Below, piece by piece: positions 33,722 through 47,400 of a stretch of DNA of 64,000 nucleotides; position 1 is the stretch's first letter; the number at the start of each line of letters is the position of its first letter. The notes under the pieces were generated by a model. The model saw only the letters and a list, made by a program, of their open reading frames with translations. It made no database searches and was not told the origin of the DNA. Both the position numbers and the translations under genes were made by a program. Origin of the DNA: Branchiostoma floridae (taxonomy: Eukaryota; Chordata; Leptocardii; Amphioxiformes; Branchiostomatidae); the NCBI RefSeq assembly GCF_000003815.2, contig NC_049994.1:41437-105436 (forward strand), given 5' to 3'.

Positions 33722-36700
33722 TTACATCCTAGCCACCTGGCCTGGGAATATTGTTACGGTATTGTCTTGGACATTGGTCACCACCAACTGTCCATCAGGT
33801 CCGAGAGCAATGCCCCAAGGGTGCTTGGTGGTCGCGACGGTGCGGACAAACTCCCCGCGGCTTGTGAACATGTCTATCTGTCTGTTTCCCCAGTCTGCCA
33901 CAAGAATGTTGCCGGATGTGTCCACACAAATGCCTCTGGGTCGGACGAGTTTCCCCTCACTGTATCCGAATCCTCCAAATGTAAACCTCCACTGCCCGGA
34001 TGAATTATACACATGGACGGTGGATTCTTTGGTGTCTGTGACGAGAATGTTGCCTTCCTGGTCGGTAGTGACGTAAGAGAACTCCCAACTTTTCTCTGCT
34101 CCAAAGCGACGATAGACAGAGCCGTTTGGCCGGAGAATGAAAATTTCTCTCAAATCCCCCACGATGATTCGGCCTTTGCGCAGATCGATTGCGATACTGG
34201 GGGAGGGAGCCCAATGCTGTAAGTCGAACGTAGTCAGTGGCAGGCCGTTCTTGTTGTATTGAGCTACCTGTAACCTTATCCTTACCTCGCCTGTATATCC
34301 TACTACCCAAACATCACCTTCTCCGTCAATTGCTGTACCACAAGGTTGGATCTTGGGTCCTCCGCCAGGCAGCACTGTAGGGAAGAGGCGGAGAAAGGCC
34401 CCGTCTGTGCTGAAGACTTGGACTCGCTTGTGAGGAAATCAGTCACGAATATCTCATTTTCAGCAGACACGGCCACTCCGTAGTTGCGGTCAAACCTCCC
34501 CGTTTCTGACCCTTTCCCGCCAAAAATAAGTTTGATCGATCCTTCCATTACTCCGGGCGTCCCTGCAAGAAGTAAACACCGTGAAACGTAGCCCATAATA
34601 TACGTACCTTTAAGCTGAAAAAAAAAAGTTTTCACAAAATGACATTGTTGTTAACTTGCCGGTCAATTTTCTTGCCATCAACGAATGCAGAAATTTGTGT
34701 CTAAAACAAATTAACTGCGTATACAACTCATGAATACAAATATTAAATTAAAGCGAGATCTATATGTAACATTGTAACAGTCCCACTCAGAATTATCATT
34801 AGCATTACAAAGAAAGGAATAGAAAAATCAGATGAATATAGCAATATAAGAAGTTGAAATTATGCTTCTTGATTATTCATTTGGATTAGACCTATAAAAG
34901 CTCTATTTTCAGGGCATGTATCTATAGAAGTTGTGCGTAATCATGCATATTTTACATGCAATTCTCTAATTCCGCAAGTAAAGTCACCTTGGGAGGATGC
35001 TGAAGTCTTGGGGACTGTTTGTGTATAAGAGCTCTTGATAGAACCGGCGGATATCACAGTAGCCATTGTAGAACCTTCAGCGCTGTATCGGCGGGTGTGC
35101 TGATCACGGGAGGAGGCAGTGTCCAAAACCGAGTGAGCAGGGGTGGATACATTGTACACCCCTGGTGTCGACTATATACGGAGATAAATATGCAGTCGTT
35201 ACATATCTTAAATGCTTCAGTAACATTAACCCTCAAGCACCCGACCTTTTTTTGCGACTAAAATGACCGAGTGGGGTCCAAACGGACTCCAAAATGTTTT
35301 GTTCATAAAATCTCAGTACCATTTCTTATCGGCAATCAGTGTATAGACATTGCTTCGTCAATGTAAGAGGAAGATTTTGAGATGTTAAGGTGTTGCTAAT
35401 TCCAACTCATTATCATAATTTATGCAAAAGTTCAGAAGGACCACGTTTTGCACTAAACCTATTCTTACCAGATAAGGGAATTTTGAGGCCCTCAGCAACA
35501 TTTACGTCGCATAGCTCATGAACGGCTAGAGCTAAAGCTACGAAACTTGGTAATTTATCACAAAATATTGTTGGCAAAAGTTTTTGCTCAATAAAGTAAG
35601 TTTATAATTTTTGAAGTTGCCATGGCAACCATATTATAACAGGCATATTTTTGCCAAAATTTGACAATTTTAATCTAAACAAGGGTTTCTTGGTAAACTA
35701 CACCTGTTTTCTGACAACAATTAAATTCTATGAAATTGAATGTAATTTTCATGGCTTAAAATCTATAATTTATGCTAATTTCATGACGTCATTGGTCAAA
35801 ATCCAAGATGGTCGCCCTGATTATGCAAATGACGTCATATTGTCGTTGAATTACATGTTGATGACACAGAAAGTTTTGTGAAGATTTAGGTTTACATTCT
35901 TATTATTGTCTAAAAGTTTGGTAGTCATACTATAAGTGGTTAAGGAGTAAGCCTCCAAAGTTTGTTTTAAAAACTGCACATTTTTGCTGGGGTCCGTTTG
36001 GACTGAACACAAACTTTCTTTATAATTTCCACATTATTGTATCAATCATTGCCAAAACTCAGAAAAAGGCATAAGACATATTGACTGACAAAGTCACGGA
36101 AGGGTTTTTTTCCTCAGATCAAAAATGTTCAAATGGCACTTCAAAATGTACGCCTGGGGCCCAAATGGACCCCACTCGGGTGTTTGAGGGTTAAAGTGCT
36201 TGAATATGTAGGAAACGTTCAAAGGTAATTTCAGCTGCTAAAATGTTTACGTTATTTAGGTTTATGAAGGTTTTCAATCAGGTCAGCATTGTTTTAAGAC
36301 AATTCAATCTCTACAAATAATCAAATAGATATGACGTGGACATTACGTGTGGCAGATGGGTGGGGGTAGTAGTCTGGAGTCGGCTGGAGATAGGTTGGTA
36401 TGTCCTAGATTTGTTGATAGGTAGTAATTATCTCCATTAAAATGTGTTGGGAAGACGAAAGTCAAAGTCGATCTTGGACCCCCTAGCAGGTGACCTTGGT
36501 ACTGCAGGAAAACGTCCATTTTGTACCTTTTGAGCTGGACATGCTATGCTATGGTCTTGATTTTTTGTGGCAGATTGTGATTTAAGGAAGAATTTAAGTA
36601 CTTTAGGGCCCCCTAGAATATATGTGGTTTGCACGTTAAATAAAAAAAGAAATATTATAAAACCCATTCTATAAATCCTATTCAATGTTTTCCACTACGT

Positions 36701-39700
36701 GATCCATATGCATGCAACATAAGTGGTTTGTGGTAGGTGAAAGATTACCAGATACAAATCAAGAGAATAAGACCCTAATTTGCATAGTCAATGTAAAAGT
36801 GCCATAATTCTTCTAAATGGTAAACGATTGGATGGTCAAAGTTGTGACCTATGTAAGTAAGTTGTACATAAGCAAGCGTTGACCATACAATTTTGTCCGT
36901 CATTTTTTTTAATTACGGACATTACTCTGGTGAATGTAGTCAAAGCTGTTGTCAAAATGTGGACAGAGTTCAGGACTTAAAATGACTCTTGCTACAGGGA
37001 TAGCGATATGAAAAATGATGCAGCCCAGAACAAAATAAGGTAAAACAAGAGTTCGCAGACCTCATATCTCCATGAAATAGTCCGATTATGCAAATTACTT
37101 CCACATTTAAATAATCTATGTTTGGTTATATACACCTTTAAATATCTTATGCCGGTCCAAATGTTGATTGTCCAATAATATACCGTTGAGAAGAATCATG
37201 GCACTTTATATAAAGTATGCAAATTTGGGGCGGATTTGCATAATTGTTATCTGCTAATGTTCCACCAGCCACTAACTACATATATTACAGGTATTTAAGT
37301 CCTATAATGGAAAACACTACAAATATAGATTTCCCTCATTAATTATGCAAATTAAGTGACAGTTAGCATAATTTGCACTTTAGGATGTACATCTCTGTCA
37401 AAACGACCTATATACCAAATATCATATGAATTTGTCATTACCTTGTTCAGTTATCCTCCTAAGAAGATTTTGAAAAAAAACGCCCCTGCAGTTCCCGAGC
37501 AACCTGCTAGGGGACCCAAACATACACCACCTATTCCTTACGTCATTAGCTATCTGCCGTCAAAAAATCAAGACCACAGCACATCAAGTTCAAAAGATAC
37601 AAAATAAATTTCTCCTGCAGTACCAAGGTCACATACCAGGGGCCCAAAATTGACCTTGACCTTTGTCTTCCTAACAACTACTTACATATCAAATATCATC
37701 GTAATCCATCAAGAGGTTCTTGAGTTATGCTGAGCACAAATATCCAGAAACACAAACACACACAGACAGACACACAGACACACCCAAAACTAAACTAATG
37801 TTACAGATGCCGTTGGCGTACCTTTTGAACGTCCCCTGCGCGTCCGGTGAAGTATAACCCGGCGAAGGTGAAACTCACGAGCAGCACAATCAGGAAGATA
37901 ACAGTTCCCGCATGACGGCGACACACCCGGGAATACAGGCACAAGCAGTCTAGAAATGCACCTGTCATTTGATGAAACACAATTGGCCAGTTCACTGTCT
38001 TAACCCCATCCTAACCGGGATTTTTGGGATTTACTTGGGCACACAGGCGTCACCAAATTTGCAGGAAATGTTGTACTCAGGAAGTGTTATATTTTCTGTA
38101 ATTTTGATATTGGCATTGTGAAATATTACGCAATTATGATATTGAAATCTGTCAATGACAACCACAATGGCGTCAAAATGACGCCAGGTAATGACGTCAA
38201 ATGTCCGTTATTTTGGATCGGCAATTTTCTAATATGTTTTTCTACATATATGACAAAATGTGTAACCTTAGAATGCAATAAAAAGGACTAAAACTAAAGG
38301 TACTGACGAAATTCCGGGGAAATAACCTGACTATACGTTCGCTCACGATATGGTTCACCATCTTAGAGTTTAGACAATGACATCATTAAACTAATTGAAT
38401 AAGCTATGAAAAAAATTATAAATGTAACATGATATAATATAAAATGTTGATAATAGAGGAAACATTGTGGTTTAGCATGAAAATTTCAAAACCTCATTTC
38501 CTAAATTAAAATTTTATCCAGTAAAATGTGCCTATCAGAAACCATGACTATATCATTGTAGAATAATGTAAGCTTTAAAAATGACATTGCTTTATTGACG
38601 GGATTTTTTAAATGAAAGAATGAATGTTTTTTATTGACGTGAAATACGACCACAGAGTACGAGAAAGGGAAACGAGAAACCAAAATACGCCAATGAACAA
38701 GGGGTTGCGTCTTACCACAAATCAGCTGTTGTCCAATGTTTGGCAGGTACATCGGATTCGGATTCAGCTGATCTGCAAGTGTGGCACCATCATTCCGGAC
38801 AGAGCACGAAGTGTCGGCGTCATTCCCGACGGATTCTTCTTCTTCCAAGCTCGTGGAGAGTACTGGTCTTTTAGAGCTTCCTTCAGAACGTCTCTTAACA
38901 AATTGCACGCCTCCCTGGCCCATGTAGGCAACATACGGTTCAATATCGCCATCAGTATTATCTACTCTTGTGTTTTCTGTTCCATCAGGTGCATGTCGGT
39001 TGCTGTCGTCATCTTCCTCCTGGTATCTAACAGCATATGGTTGGATGAAAAGGTTATCGTCACCGTCGTCTTGCCTCAAAGCAGCTTCACGCTTGGCTGT
39101 TTTGAAGGCAACTGCATCAGTTTTTTTACTTGTCACAGGTTGTTGTCGGTGGCAGGGATCGTTGGCATTGCCAGGTTGACTCAAAGCACTGTTCTGAGAT
39201 GTAGCTGCATGAGGCTGAATCCTGGCATTGCCCTCACTGGAGGCTGAGGTACTGGCAGTTTCGTCATGTATGAGACGGGTAACAGTAAGGGGGCGAGTAG
39301 AGGGATCCTCGCGATTGTTGTTTTGCCTTAAAGTATGTTCACTATCTTGTAGATGTGTGGCTGTATTTTGCTGAATGCGGGTATTGTGACCGGCTGTATT
39401 TGGAGATAACCCAGCATGGTTGTCTTGCTGATGCATCGGAGCAGTTTGTGGATACGTCGGACTCGGGTTCCGGATTTGGTCCTCGTCCGTTTGATTGGGG
39501 TTCTGTGTGGATGGATTGTACTTAGGGTTCAGTTGGCGAATACTTGGTAGTGCAATTAGTTTGTAAATGGAATTCTGTATCCGAAAGCTTGGTAGCGTGG
39601 TTGAGTTGTAGTTGGGACTTGGGTCCCGAATATTTGGCAAGGTGGTTGGGTTGGACGTGCCGGACTCTTGAGTGCTTGGAAGTGTGGTTGGATTATAGGT

Positions 39701-39823
39701 GGGTATCGGGCCTCGAGTATCCGGTAGATTGCTATTCTTGTCAATCGTTCGCTTATCTCGGATGTTTGGCGGCGTTGTTGACTTGGACGTAGGTATTGGG
39801 TCCCGGATGCTTCGTAGCGACAT
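33722..39823 (-). CDS. Single-pass membrane protein with disordered N-terminus and C-terminal NHL repeats; one-base frameshift
   Basis: Minus-strand exons: 39823-38716 (369 codons), 37961-37822, about 35162-34990, 34562-33722. Exon 1 is low complexity: TTLPS-type repeats, then weak copies of IQPYAV (near 149, 201, 260, 293) and LNPNPMY near 353. Exon 2 gives RVCRRHAG followed by a hydrophobic segment ending LYFTG, so residues about 388-408 span the membrane. Basic residues before it suggest a cytosolic N-terminus and an outer NHL domain. The last exon holds about six NHL blades, for example GNILVADWGNRQIDMFTSRG. The frame breaks at about 34430, where one base is missing between VTDFL and KRVQVFSTDG. 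The third exon's frame also does not match the phase of exon 2, so a small exon may be missing. An AATAAA lies at 33611-33606. NHL propellers usually bind protein or RNA; no RING or B-box is seen. Confidence 0.8.
35230..36190. mobile_element. TTAA MITE, related subfamily (961 bp), in an NHL-gene intron
   Basis: TTAA at 35226-35229 and 36191-36194; termini CCCTCAAGCACCCGA and TCGGGTGTTTGAGGG. The interior resembles family 1 (GTTGCCATGGCAAC, ATGACGTCATTGGTC, CCAAGATGGTCGCCC), with TGACGTCA at 35784 and 35830. It has new ends on a shared core. Confidence 0.88.
36365..36900 (+). repeat. Dispersed repeat family A copy (forward)
   Basis: TTGGGAAGACGAAAGTCAAA, GGACCCCCTAGCAGGTGACC, GGTACTGCAGG. It faces an inverted copy at 37030-37800, so together they form a loose inverted pair within an intron of the NHL gene. 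Confidence 0.65.
37030..37800 (-). repeat. Dispersed repeat family A copy (inverted)
   Basis: AGACCTCATATCTCCATGAA, TGCAAATTAC, CCTGCTAGGGGACCCAAACA, TCCTGCAGTACCAAGGTCAC, then CACACACAGACAGACACAC. This is the longest inverted copy. Confidence 0.65.
38004..38550. mobile_element. Decayed TTAA MITE family 1 relative overlapping an NHL-gene intron
   Basis: TTAA at 38000-38003, then CCCCATCCTAACCGGGATTTT. It keeps GGCGTCACCAAATTTGCAGG and AATGACGTCAAATG (TGACGTCA at 38192), but has no clear right terminus. Confidence 0.55.
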
Positions 39824-40087
39824 CGAATGTGCTGCTTAAAAGTTGGCGGATTTTGGGCGTTTCAGCAAGAATGACTTTAATACTGTGGATTGACAAGAAT
39901 ATTATAACTCAATGTAAATTAGTCTTTATAGCATGTGGAGGCTTAAATCAGACAAGCGTCGATGTTGCAGTCCCGACCAAACTATGGGACATATTATCCG
40001 TAAACATACCACCAACAAATACAAGTCTTTAAAGACTTGAATTTAACTATTAAAGTAACGAAGAGCCGCTAACTGCATAAAGTACTG

Positions 40088-40335
40088 GCAGCCGTGTGGC
40101 CGGGCATTATGATGACATTAGAACAAAGTGTGAAGCTTAGGGCTTGGCGCAACTGGTGTAGTGTTCGACTGGGAATCTATAGGTCCAATCTGTTCAATCC
40201 CCACCGTGCCCCGACGTTGTGTCCTCGGGAAAGGCACATTTCACGACCTTCCTCACTTCACCCAGGTGTAAAAAAGGGTACCTGACTTCGGGTAGGGAGG
40301 TAAAGGATTACCTTTAGCTTCTGTACCCTGTATAT
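40088..40335 (+). mobile_element. Second tRNA-derived SINE
   Basis: A-box-like TTGGCGCAACTGGTGTAG (about 40143) and B-box-like TCTGTTCAATCC (about 40189-40200). The conserved body follows: TTGTGTCCTCGGGAAAGGCA, CCTCACTTCACCCAGGTG and GGTACCTGACTTCGGGTAGG. I recognise this body type from SINEs of invertebrate deuterostomes; the family name is not certain. Confidence 0.7.
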
Positions 40336-42490
40336 GGCACTGTTAATATAAGTTACAAAACTTCCTCGTCTGTCCAAAAGCCAAATACAAAAAAAAATTG
40401 AAGCTAACAACATTCGTCCAATGACACTGAGATATCATCAAAGCATTTTGTACTTTCAAAAGGTAAGCAAAGAAGTACATTGTCGCAGCCCATGAAGCGA
40501 AGTCATCATGAAAATTTGAAAAGTTCAACTAGAAATTGAAAATTAATGCATGTTCAGCTAACTCAATTTACTTCCTAGTTTCGGGAAGCAGACAGTTTCA
40601 TTTAATTTCATGCTTGTGCGTAATTGCTATTCGACAAGTGTTGATGCACGTGTACAGTTTTGATTGTTACGTTTGCATGAATAAATATACATAGGAACAG
40701 ACTACTCTGATATGGGGGTCTTTCGTATTTCTACATGGCAAATCGCAGTTTGCTGACTGTGAAGAATAAGATCAATTAAGACAGAGGGAAATTATGCAGT
40801 CCGGTTGTGAATTTCTGAGCGCCGAGATAACAAGATATCTATCAAGTTTATTCTTATATTCACATTCTTTTTATGAGCATCTGACAAGAAGCACATCTGC
40901 CTACATAAGTCTTGTACCTAATGAAACATAAAAAACAGGTCAAAGTCAACAAAGGGAACTAATAGATACAACGATAACATAACAGAGGTTGACATCAAAA
41001 TAAACTAAACCCAGAATATTGCTTTCCCCATACGGACTATATGACTCTCATGTTTACAGTTTTGCACGCTGATAATGAATTTTCCAGTACATCTACAGCG
41101 AGTTGGCTTAAAGACAAAATCAGTACAGGTAAATATCTTTGAGTATTACTGGGAGTTGTCTTTTACACCCATAAGACTACAAGTAGTCCTCTGTGCCTTT
41201 ATTGTACAAGATAAGCAAGCGACAAAATATTTTAAGTATTTTCGTATGCAACTTTTTACTCAGTCTTATAATTTGTAAAGATTTCTTGTAGAATTTCTGA
41301 AGGACCATCATAGAACAAAAAATTATCATTAATTTTCTATGTGGCTATTTTGTGAGTCATTAACTAACATGGGCAACAGGGAGATCGCACCGCATTAATG
41401 TCGAAAAGCTCTATTGTACATTTTTGCTCTCACAGGCTAAGATAATAAAGTCCCAAACAGTTCTGAATAATCTGTGCAAGTACTGATACTTGTGTAGTAA
41501 GAATATTTATCTTACTACATGCAACATCAAGATATTATGCATACCAGTGTGTACAGTGAGGGCAGATGTAGCTTAAGATACATAGTTTATCTAATTGCAT
41601 AAAGAAATGCTAATCTTTATTACTCTCCAAGCAAAGCTAAGGTTGCACTCGGGGGAAAAGTAGTAGCTAGGGGTGGGTACAGATACAGAAAATCCATGTC
41701 CGGACCTAAACCTGGACCTGATTTAATATGTGAAAACTTGTGAATTTTCAAAACTGAAAACAAAATGGTCCATTTCACTACAAAGAAATATATGTTTTGT
41801 GGAGTTTTCGACTCCCGCTGGAGTCTTTAAATCCTACAAGCTAACTGCATCTATAGGGTTGACTGTAAACCTTTATTTCGTTGGTAGAAAAAAAAACGAC
41901 TATAGACTCTAAGCTTGTTATTTTCTTGTTTTAGTCTTCGATCGGTAAGCCTCCAAACGTGTGAATGCCTAATCACATAATGTCTTCATTTTCCAATAGG
42001 TCCAACATCCGGTCCGCCTAATTTGTTCAGGTCCGATTTTTCCGGACTGGTCCAACAAGTAAAACGGGTTTGTACCGCTACACTGTATCGGTGCCTAATA
42101 GTAACAGCAATATTTTCTTCCGCTGCCTCCCATTGCGACAACTAGTATCCCCCCGACCAAAAGCCCTACCAGAATGATACACATTTATATTATCTTTGCG
42201 ATTTTTCACAAGAAAATCTCTGGTTACGTTTTTACTCACGATATGTTTTGGTAGATCGAGCTAAGCGTCCTGAATATCCTCGGGTTCAGGTTCAAAAACA
42301 CCATCAAGGAGAGAGGAGTTACTTCTGTGAGACGACGGCGGTCCAGGCTCTGACTCAAGTTATAGTGTTGACTGCTCATACCATCTGGTGGTGATGGTTA
42401 TGTAATGTGATATGTAATGGTTATGAAATGTGTTAGGTCGAGTATGATTGAATCCCATGATGCATTTGTCGGACGAACCATGGGGGGTCA
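40336..42490. other. Intergenic; possible hAT-like element near 41660-42075
   Basis: No gene seen. GGGGTGGGTACAGATACAG with TCCGGACC near 41665-41705, and GGTCCGATTTTTCCGGACTGG to GTACCGCTACACTG near 42030-42085, look like opposing ends of a decayed element, but the repeats pair poorly. Confidence 0.3.
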
Positions 42491-42810
42491 AGGCAACTTA
42501 AGCAATATTAGAGGGTTAAAAGTGAAAATATATTCTGGATAAGGCAATCTGTAGAATATTGACATCTACTGCACTAATTTCCCACATTTACATCAATATT
42601 TCCTCATTTCAGCGGTTAAAATGACCCAGAGACAACTTTCACGAAAATATGGCTTATTATTGAAACCCTCCAAATCCTCGTGCGACTTGTTTCTGTGCCA
42701 TTTTTAACGGCTCAAATTATGAAATGATAATGTAAATGTGATGCATTAGATGTGCTTGGCTTATCTACATTATTTCCAGTTTCAATAATCTAATATTGCT
42801 TAGGTTGCCT
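42491..42810. mobile_element. TTAA MITE family 2, second copy (320 bp)
   Basis: AGGCAACTTAAGCAATATT at the left and AATATTGCTTAGGTTGCCT at the right. The right TTAA is at 42811-42814; the left target copy has decayed to TCAA. Confidence 0.8.
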
Positions 42811-42814
42811 TTAA

Positions 42815-44402
42815 CAATACTAGAGACGTTTTCGGTATCAAATGAAAGAAAACAAACTGTTCACTTATGGTTTGTATTTATCAACATGATTATTCGCTGA
42901 TCACATGCGGTCACACGTGGGTTTAGAGACTAGAATAGGATTTGTGGTAGAACCCCACCTTTTTCGCATGATAGCTATGAATAAGCAAAGATTACGTTCA
43001 CGTATCATTTATGTCCACTGCCATGTGTGCCGCGGGATAGTTGTTAAATAGTGCAAATCTATCAATGTATTGCCTTTATAATAGCTATTGAATCTTAAGT
43101 CACTGCCATTTGTCCAAACTTAATGTTAACAACATCGATGTGAAACCTGTGTAGTAAGAATATATCTTATGGACATGATAGCTGTCCATTTATTGACGAT
43201 TTTATAAGATAGCCACAAGGTAAACATTTATTACACCAGAAAGTTGCCATGTCAATTAATTAGCCAAGGTGGGCAAAACCAGTCTTAACAATACTGAGAA
43301 ATTATGTTGGAAAAACTGCTATGACGTCAAGGATGTTTTCACCTTCTAAAATAATGTATTTATAAAAGAAAACAACATGCTTCCAATGATACCTACTCAA
43401 ATGCAAGAACAATTTGCTGTGGCGTCCCTCAATGCTCAATTACATTTTTCACCATTGTTATCTATACCAAATTACTTTATTTTATGTATGTTTACTATAT
43501 TTTCTGTATGTTTCATGTTGCAATTAGCCCTCGGGCAAGAACTTGCAAATAAACTTCATTATGGTTCTGTTATTTTTTATCTATATCATATATGCATATG
43601 TATCTAATATACTATATGTACTACTATTTGCAGTTGGCAGTAACTTGTTTTCACCATCTTTCTTGATACATCAATCAGTAAGAAATTAATAGAAAATCAG
43701 AAAAATAAACAAGTAGTTCCAAGTAAACAAAGTATCCTTAGATTTAAAACAAATCTTATTACCTTTGCAAGGTGGAAAATGTAAAAAAAAAAACTATTAA
43801 TAATACACCCATTAATCAAGTACCGCACACATGTTTCTCAGGTGTCTAATGTGTTTAAAACTTCCTTGAAAAAACATATGGACCTTATTTGCAAATCATC
43901 TATAAAACATATTTTATGTATTTTTAGAAACATTGCACTACTATATATATCTTACAAAACATATATGATATTGTAGCATAGATTGCCAAATCCCTATCTC
44001 GCATACAATAACATCTTATGGGCTAGCACATACTCATCATCACTTAAACTTTAACTTCGTCTAAATAGTCTCAAATGCGTCATGCTCATTCTCTTCTGCA
44101 TCTTTGTTTTGTAATCTAAAACTAATAACTGTATATGATATAAACAAGCAACAAAGTTATCTTTTCACCTACAAAACAATAATCCTCGCGTGCTAAATCA
44201 ATTCCAGGGCCGTGATCATTTGCATGGTCATTTGAAGGGAATGTACCAAATTTCATAAAGTTGAGCTTAAGTATACGTAATCAAACATAAGGCATAAATC
44301 AAAAGACGGCCCTCCCTTAACATTCAAGGCAGTTTTTTTATAGCTAGACACGTGCGTCAACTCTTAAAACACAGTATGCACAATATGTGTATGTGTAAAT
44401 CA
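42815..44402. other. Intergenic, no gene seen
   Basis: AT-rich; a short open frame at 43377-43607 lacks any recognisable feature. The last ~100 bases resemble the 3' flanks of genes 2 and 4. Confidence 0.4.
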
Positions 44403-47400
44403 CTAAACGCCGTTCGTTTTCTTCAGTTGTGCTTCTTTGTTTTGTTTCTCAACCTCGTTCCAGCAAGCTCCTGCCCATTGCCCTTCCTTCCATTTCCATT
44501 CTTTACAGAAGGTTGAATCAATCACAAATTCCTGGCTCCATTTACCAGCAGGAAAGACTCTTTTACCACCTACTGAGTTACAATGTTTGTTCACCTCACT
44601 GTTCAGGGTCTTGTAATACGTGACCTCATCCCAAAACTCAGGTCCTTCCTTTGTTATATGTTGCCAAAATGTCTCATTCAAGTAATCGTACATCACATAA
44701 TCAATATTGCTCATTTTCCTGTGGTTTTGTTTCTGTTCTGTAGTAAGGGGGACGTGTTCTTTCTTAGTGTGAAGAGCATGAAGTCTGTCAGTTGTGTGTA
44801 GTATGTCGTAAAGTGTCCAGCAAAACTTCCTTTTCAGCAGAACTAAGGACTCCTCCCAGTACTCTGTTATCAGGACCACCGAGTACCAACCCGCAATGGT
44901 TCTGTGTAGAAAGAAAATGTTAATAATTAATATGTTTCGGAAGTTGTTTCCATACCATTGGTACCTCGTACAATCGGTCTGTTTTACGTTCTTTTCTCAG
45001 AAACAGCATCTTTTTCCAAAAAGCAACAGATTTCAAGAGATTCGCATCGATTCCGTAAGCAATCTTTCTATTTTAAAGCTCTTACATCGTAATGATAGCT
45101 TATTTCATTAAATATTTCTTATAAAGAGAACATACATGAATATCTTAGAAACATTTTGAAAGTAACATTAATTTTTTAAGAATAATTATCAAACTTCTGT
45201 ATGATTCTTTCACATTTAAGAATATTTTCGAATATTTGTAGACTTTCCCAAATGGTTAAATAAGTCTATTACCCCCATAAAAGTCATCCAAATTGTTGCC
45301 TCTGTATAGTTTTAGATTTCACTGCTGGGCACTGGTGGATCCTTTGTGGTAGGCCATTGTTACATGACACCCAACCATACTTTGCAAGGATGAGTGAATT
45401 GGTATCTTCCCATCTCAGTCACCCATTTACAAATGTTCCAAAAATGGTATATAATGGGAAATAATGGTAGAATGAAGTTATCATTATTCAGAAAACATTA
45501 GAAGTATCAAATCCCACATCATTTTAAAGTTTTACAGAACCAGGGAAAAATCATAAAGTTGAAAGTTGAAACAGCGTTTAGAAAATGAAGTATTGAATAA
45601 CCTAGACACATAATTACAAAGCTCAAAATCAATTCAAAACAATGGCAACAAACATCCGCACGGTGACTTTGAATGGACTCTACTAGATGTATAAAGAAAC
45701 ATGCTTAGATATTCACGTATGTTACCAAACATTGCTTATCTTGTAAATTTTGGAGTTTTCAGTAAACCATCTCTCTGTACTTTTGTAGTGTACCGATGAA
45801 GCTTCTCTCTCGAACTGATCTGGACATGCTTGTATGTTTTAATCTACCTGATGTACTTATAAACTAAATTGTATTTTTTTAAAATTTGATATGTTTCTGA
45901 TAATGTCGGACTTATGAAGTCTGCTGATAGGAAGAAATTTGAACTTTTAGCATTTGCATACGAAGTAAAACGTAAAGAAATTCAACATTTTAAGTAAATT
46001 TTTTATTAAAAGACAAATATAACCCACCTGATTGTTTCGTATATTTGGCTTTCATTTTTGCTGGTCATCAGCCTCTTCGGGAACCCCATGGTGTACGCTT
46101 GAAAATTATGATGTTTCGAATATGATCTTTTCCGGTCGTGATTTCTATTGAGAAACTCTCCAAGTGGATTTTCTTTACGGCGGGCCATTCTATTCTTCCA
46201 AAAGAAAATTGACCGAAAATGATTGAGAGGCTCCCGAAAGATGCCGATATACTTGGTGCCGGGCTCCATGACTCGGGCCATGGCTTGCTTGTTCATGACT
46301 GAATGGTGTATGATGAGGTTGTATTTTCTTCCAGGGGACGGTCTACAGTCTTTCTTCGTCAGTTTTCCACTGTGGGCATATTTCGGTGGTTTGGTTTAAA
46401 TCCTTGACATTCAACTACTCCAAAGTACGGGATAGAACATATAGTTTTTCCTGGGGTTTTTCCTACATTCTGTCTTCCACCTGTCAAATCGATTCATTTT
46501 TGCGCCAATCTTGCAAAGAATGACTTTTTACAGTTCATTTTAAACTAGTCAGTATGCAAGGGTCATTTTTAGATGTAATGTTTTTGATTTCTCCACTTCA
46601 AATCAATGTGTCGCTGGAAGAATTCATCATCGCACGGAGGGAGGATTCTTTTAGAATTCAATTATGGATTATGGTGGTGATGTTCTTGAATTAGTTTTTG
46701 CTCACAAGTACCACTGAAAGGGTCTATTATCTCACTAGGTGAATTTGTAGAATTTAATTTTGATGATCTGCAAAGTCAACTTTCTAGTGGAAGTTTTTTT
46801 AATGTTCTAGAGTAACTTGAATTATCCTACGAAAAGTCTGTCCTCGCAAGTTTTTTTTTTGTAAAGACACCTTTCGAATAGTCTGTTTTGCATAGGGTTT
46901 TAGATAGGTAAAATATGCTGTATTTGCTAGCAACTATCGCCTGTTTAGTTGATATTAGAAATAAAATTAAATTAAGGTCAACAGTAGACAATAGGTATAA
47001 GCAGTATAGCAATGGGTGTACCGACTTGAGTAAAAATATTTCCATAAAAGATTTTGTCGTTAATAAATGACGCGTTAATACAACATTCATTGGATTACCT
47101 TGGGTATGATAGCTGAATGTGCATTGCCTTCCTATGGCGCTTGGGATAGCAGATGGTCATCCCGTGGTTCCGGCCGAACCTCGCCAGGACCATAAACGTG
47201 GAGCCCGAAGCTGTCTTATGAACCTGGATAGAAATAGATATGTTATTAAAAGTAAGGTAAGAAATAGTTGAAGTTCAAAATGACGTAATGATCGTCATCA
47301 TCATCGAGTGATTGTTAGACCGAACAAGCGGCACCGGTACGGCACTGCGGGATTCAAAAGAAATTCAACGAATTCCAGAGATAAAGAACGAATTTGTGTG

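Noticed and set aside
33557-34222. Plus-strand open frames over the NHL exon
   Set aside because: Antisense to a clear NHL coding exon on the minus strand.
38624-39247. 207-codon plus-strand open frame
   Set aside because: Antisense to the first exon of the NHL gene, whose sense frame is longer and continuous with a donor site.
43377-43607. Small plus-strand open frame with hydrophobic stretch
   Set aside because: Isolated in AT-rich intergenic DNA; hydrophobic residues follow from T-rich codons.
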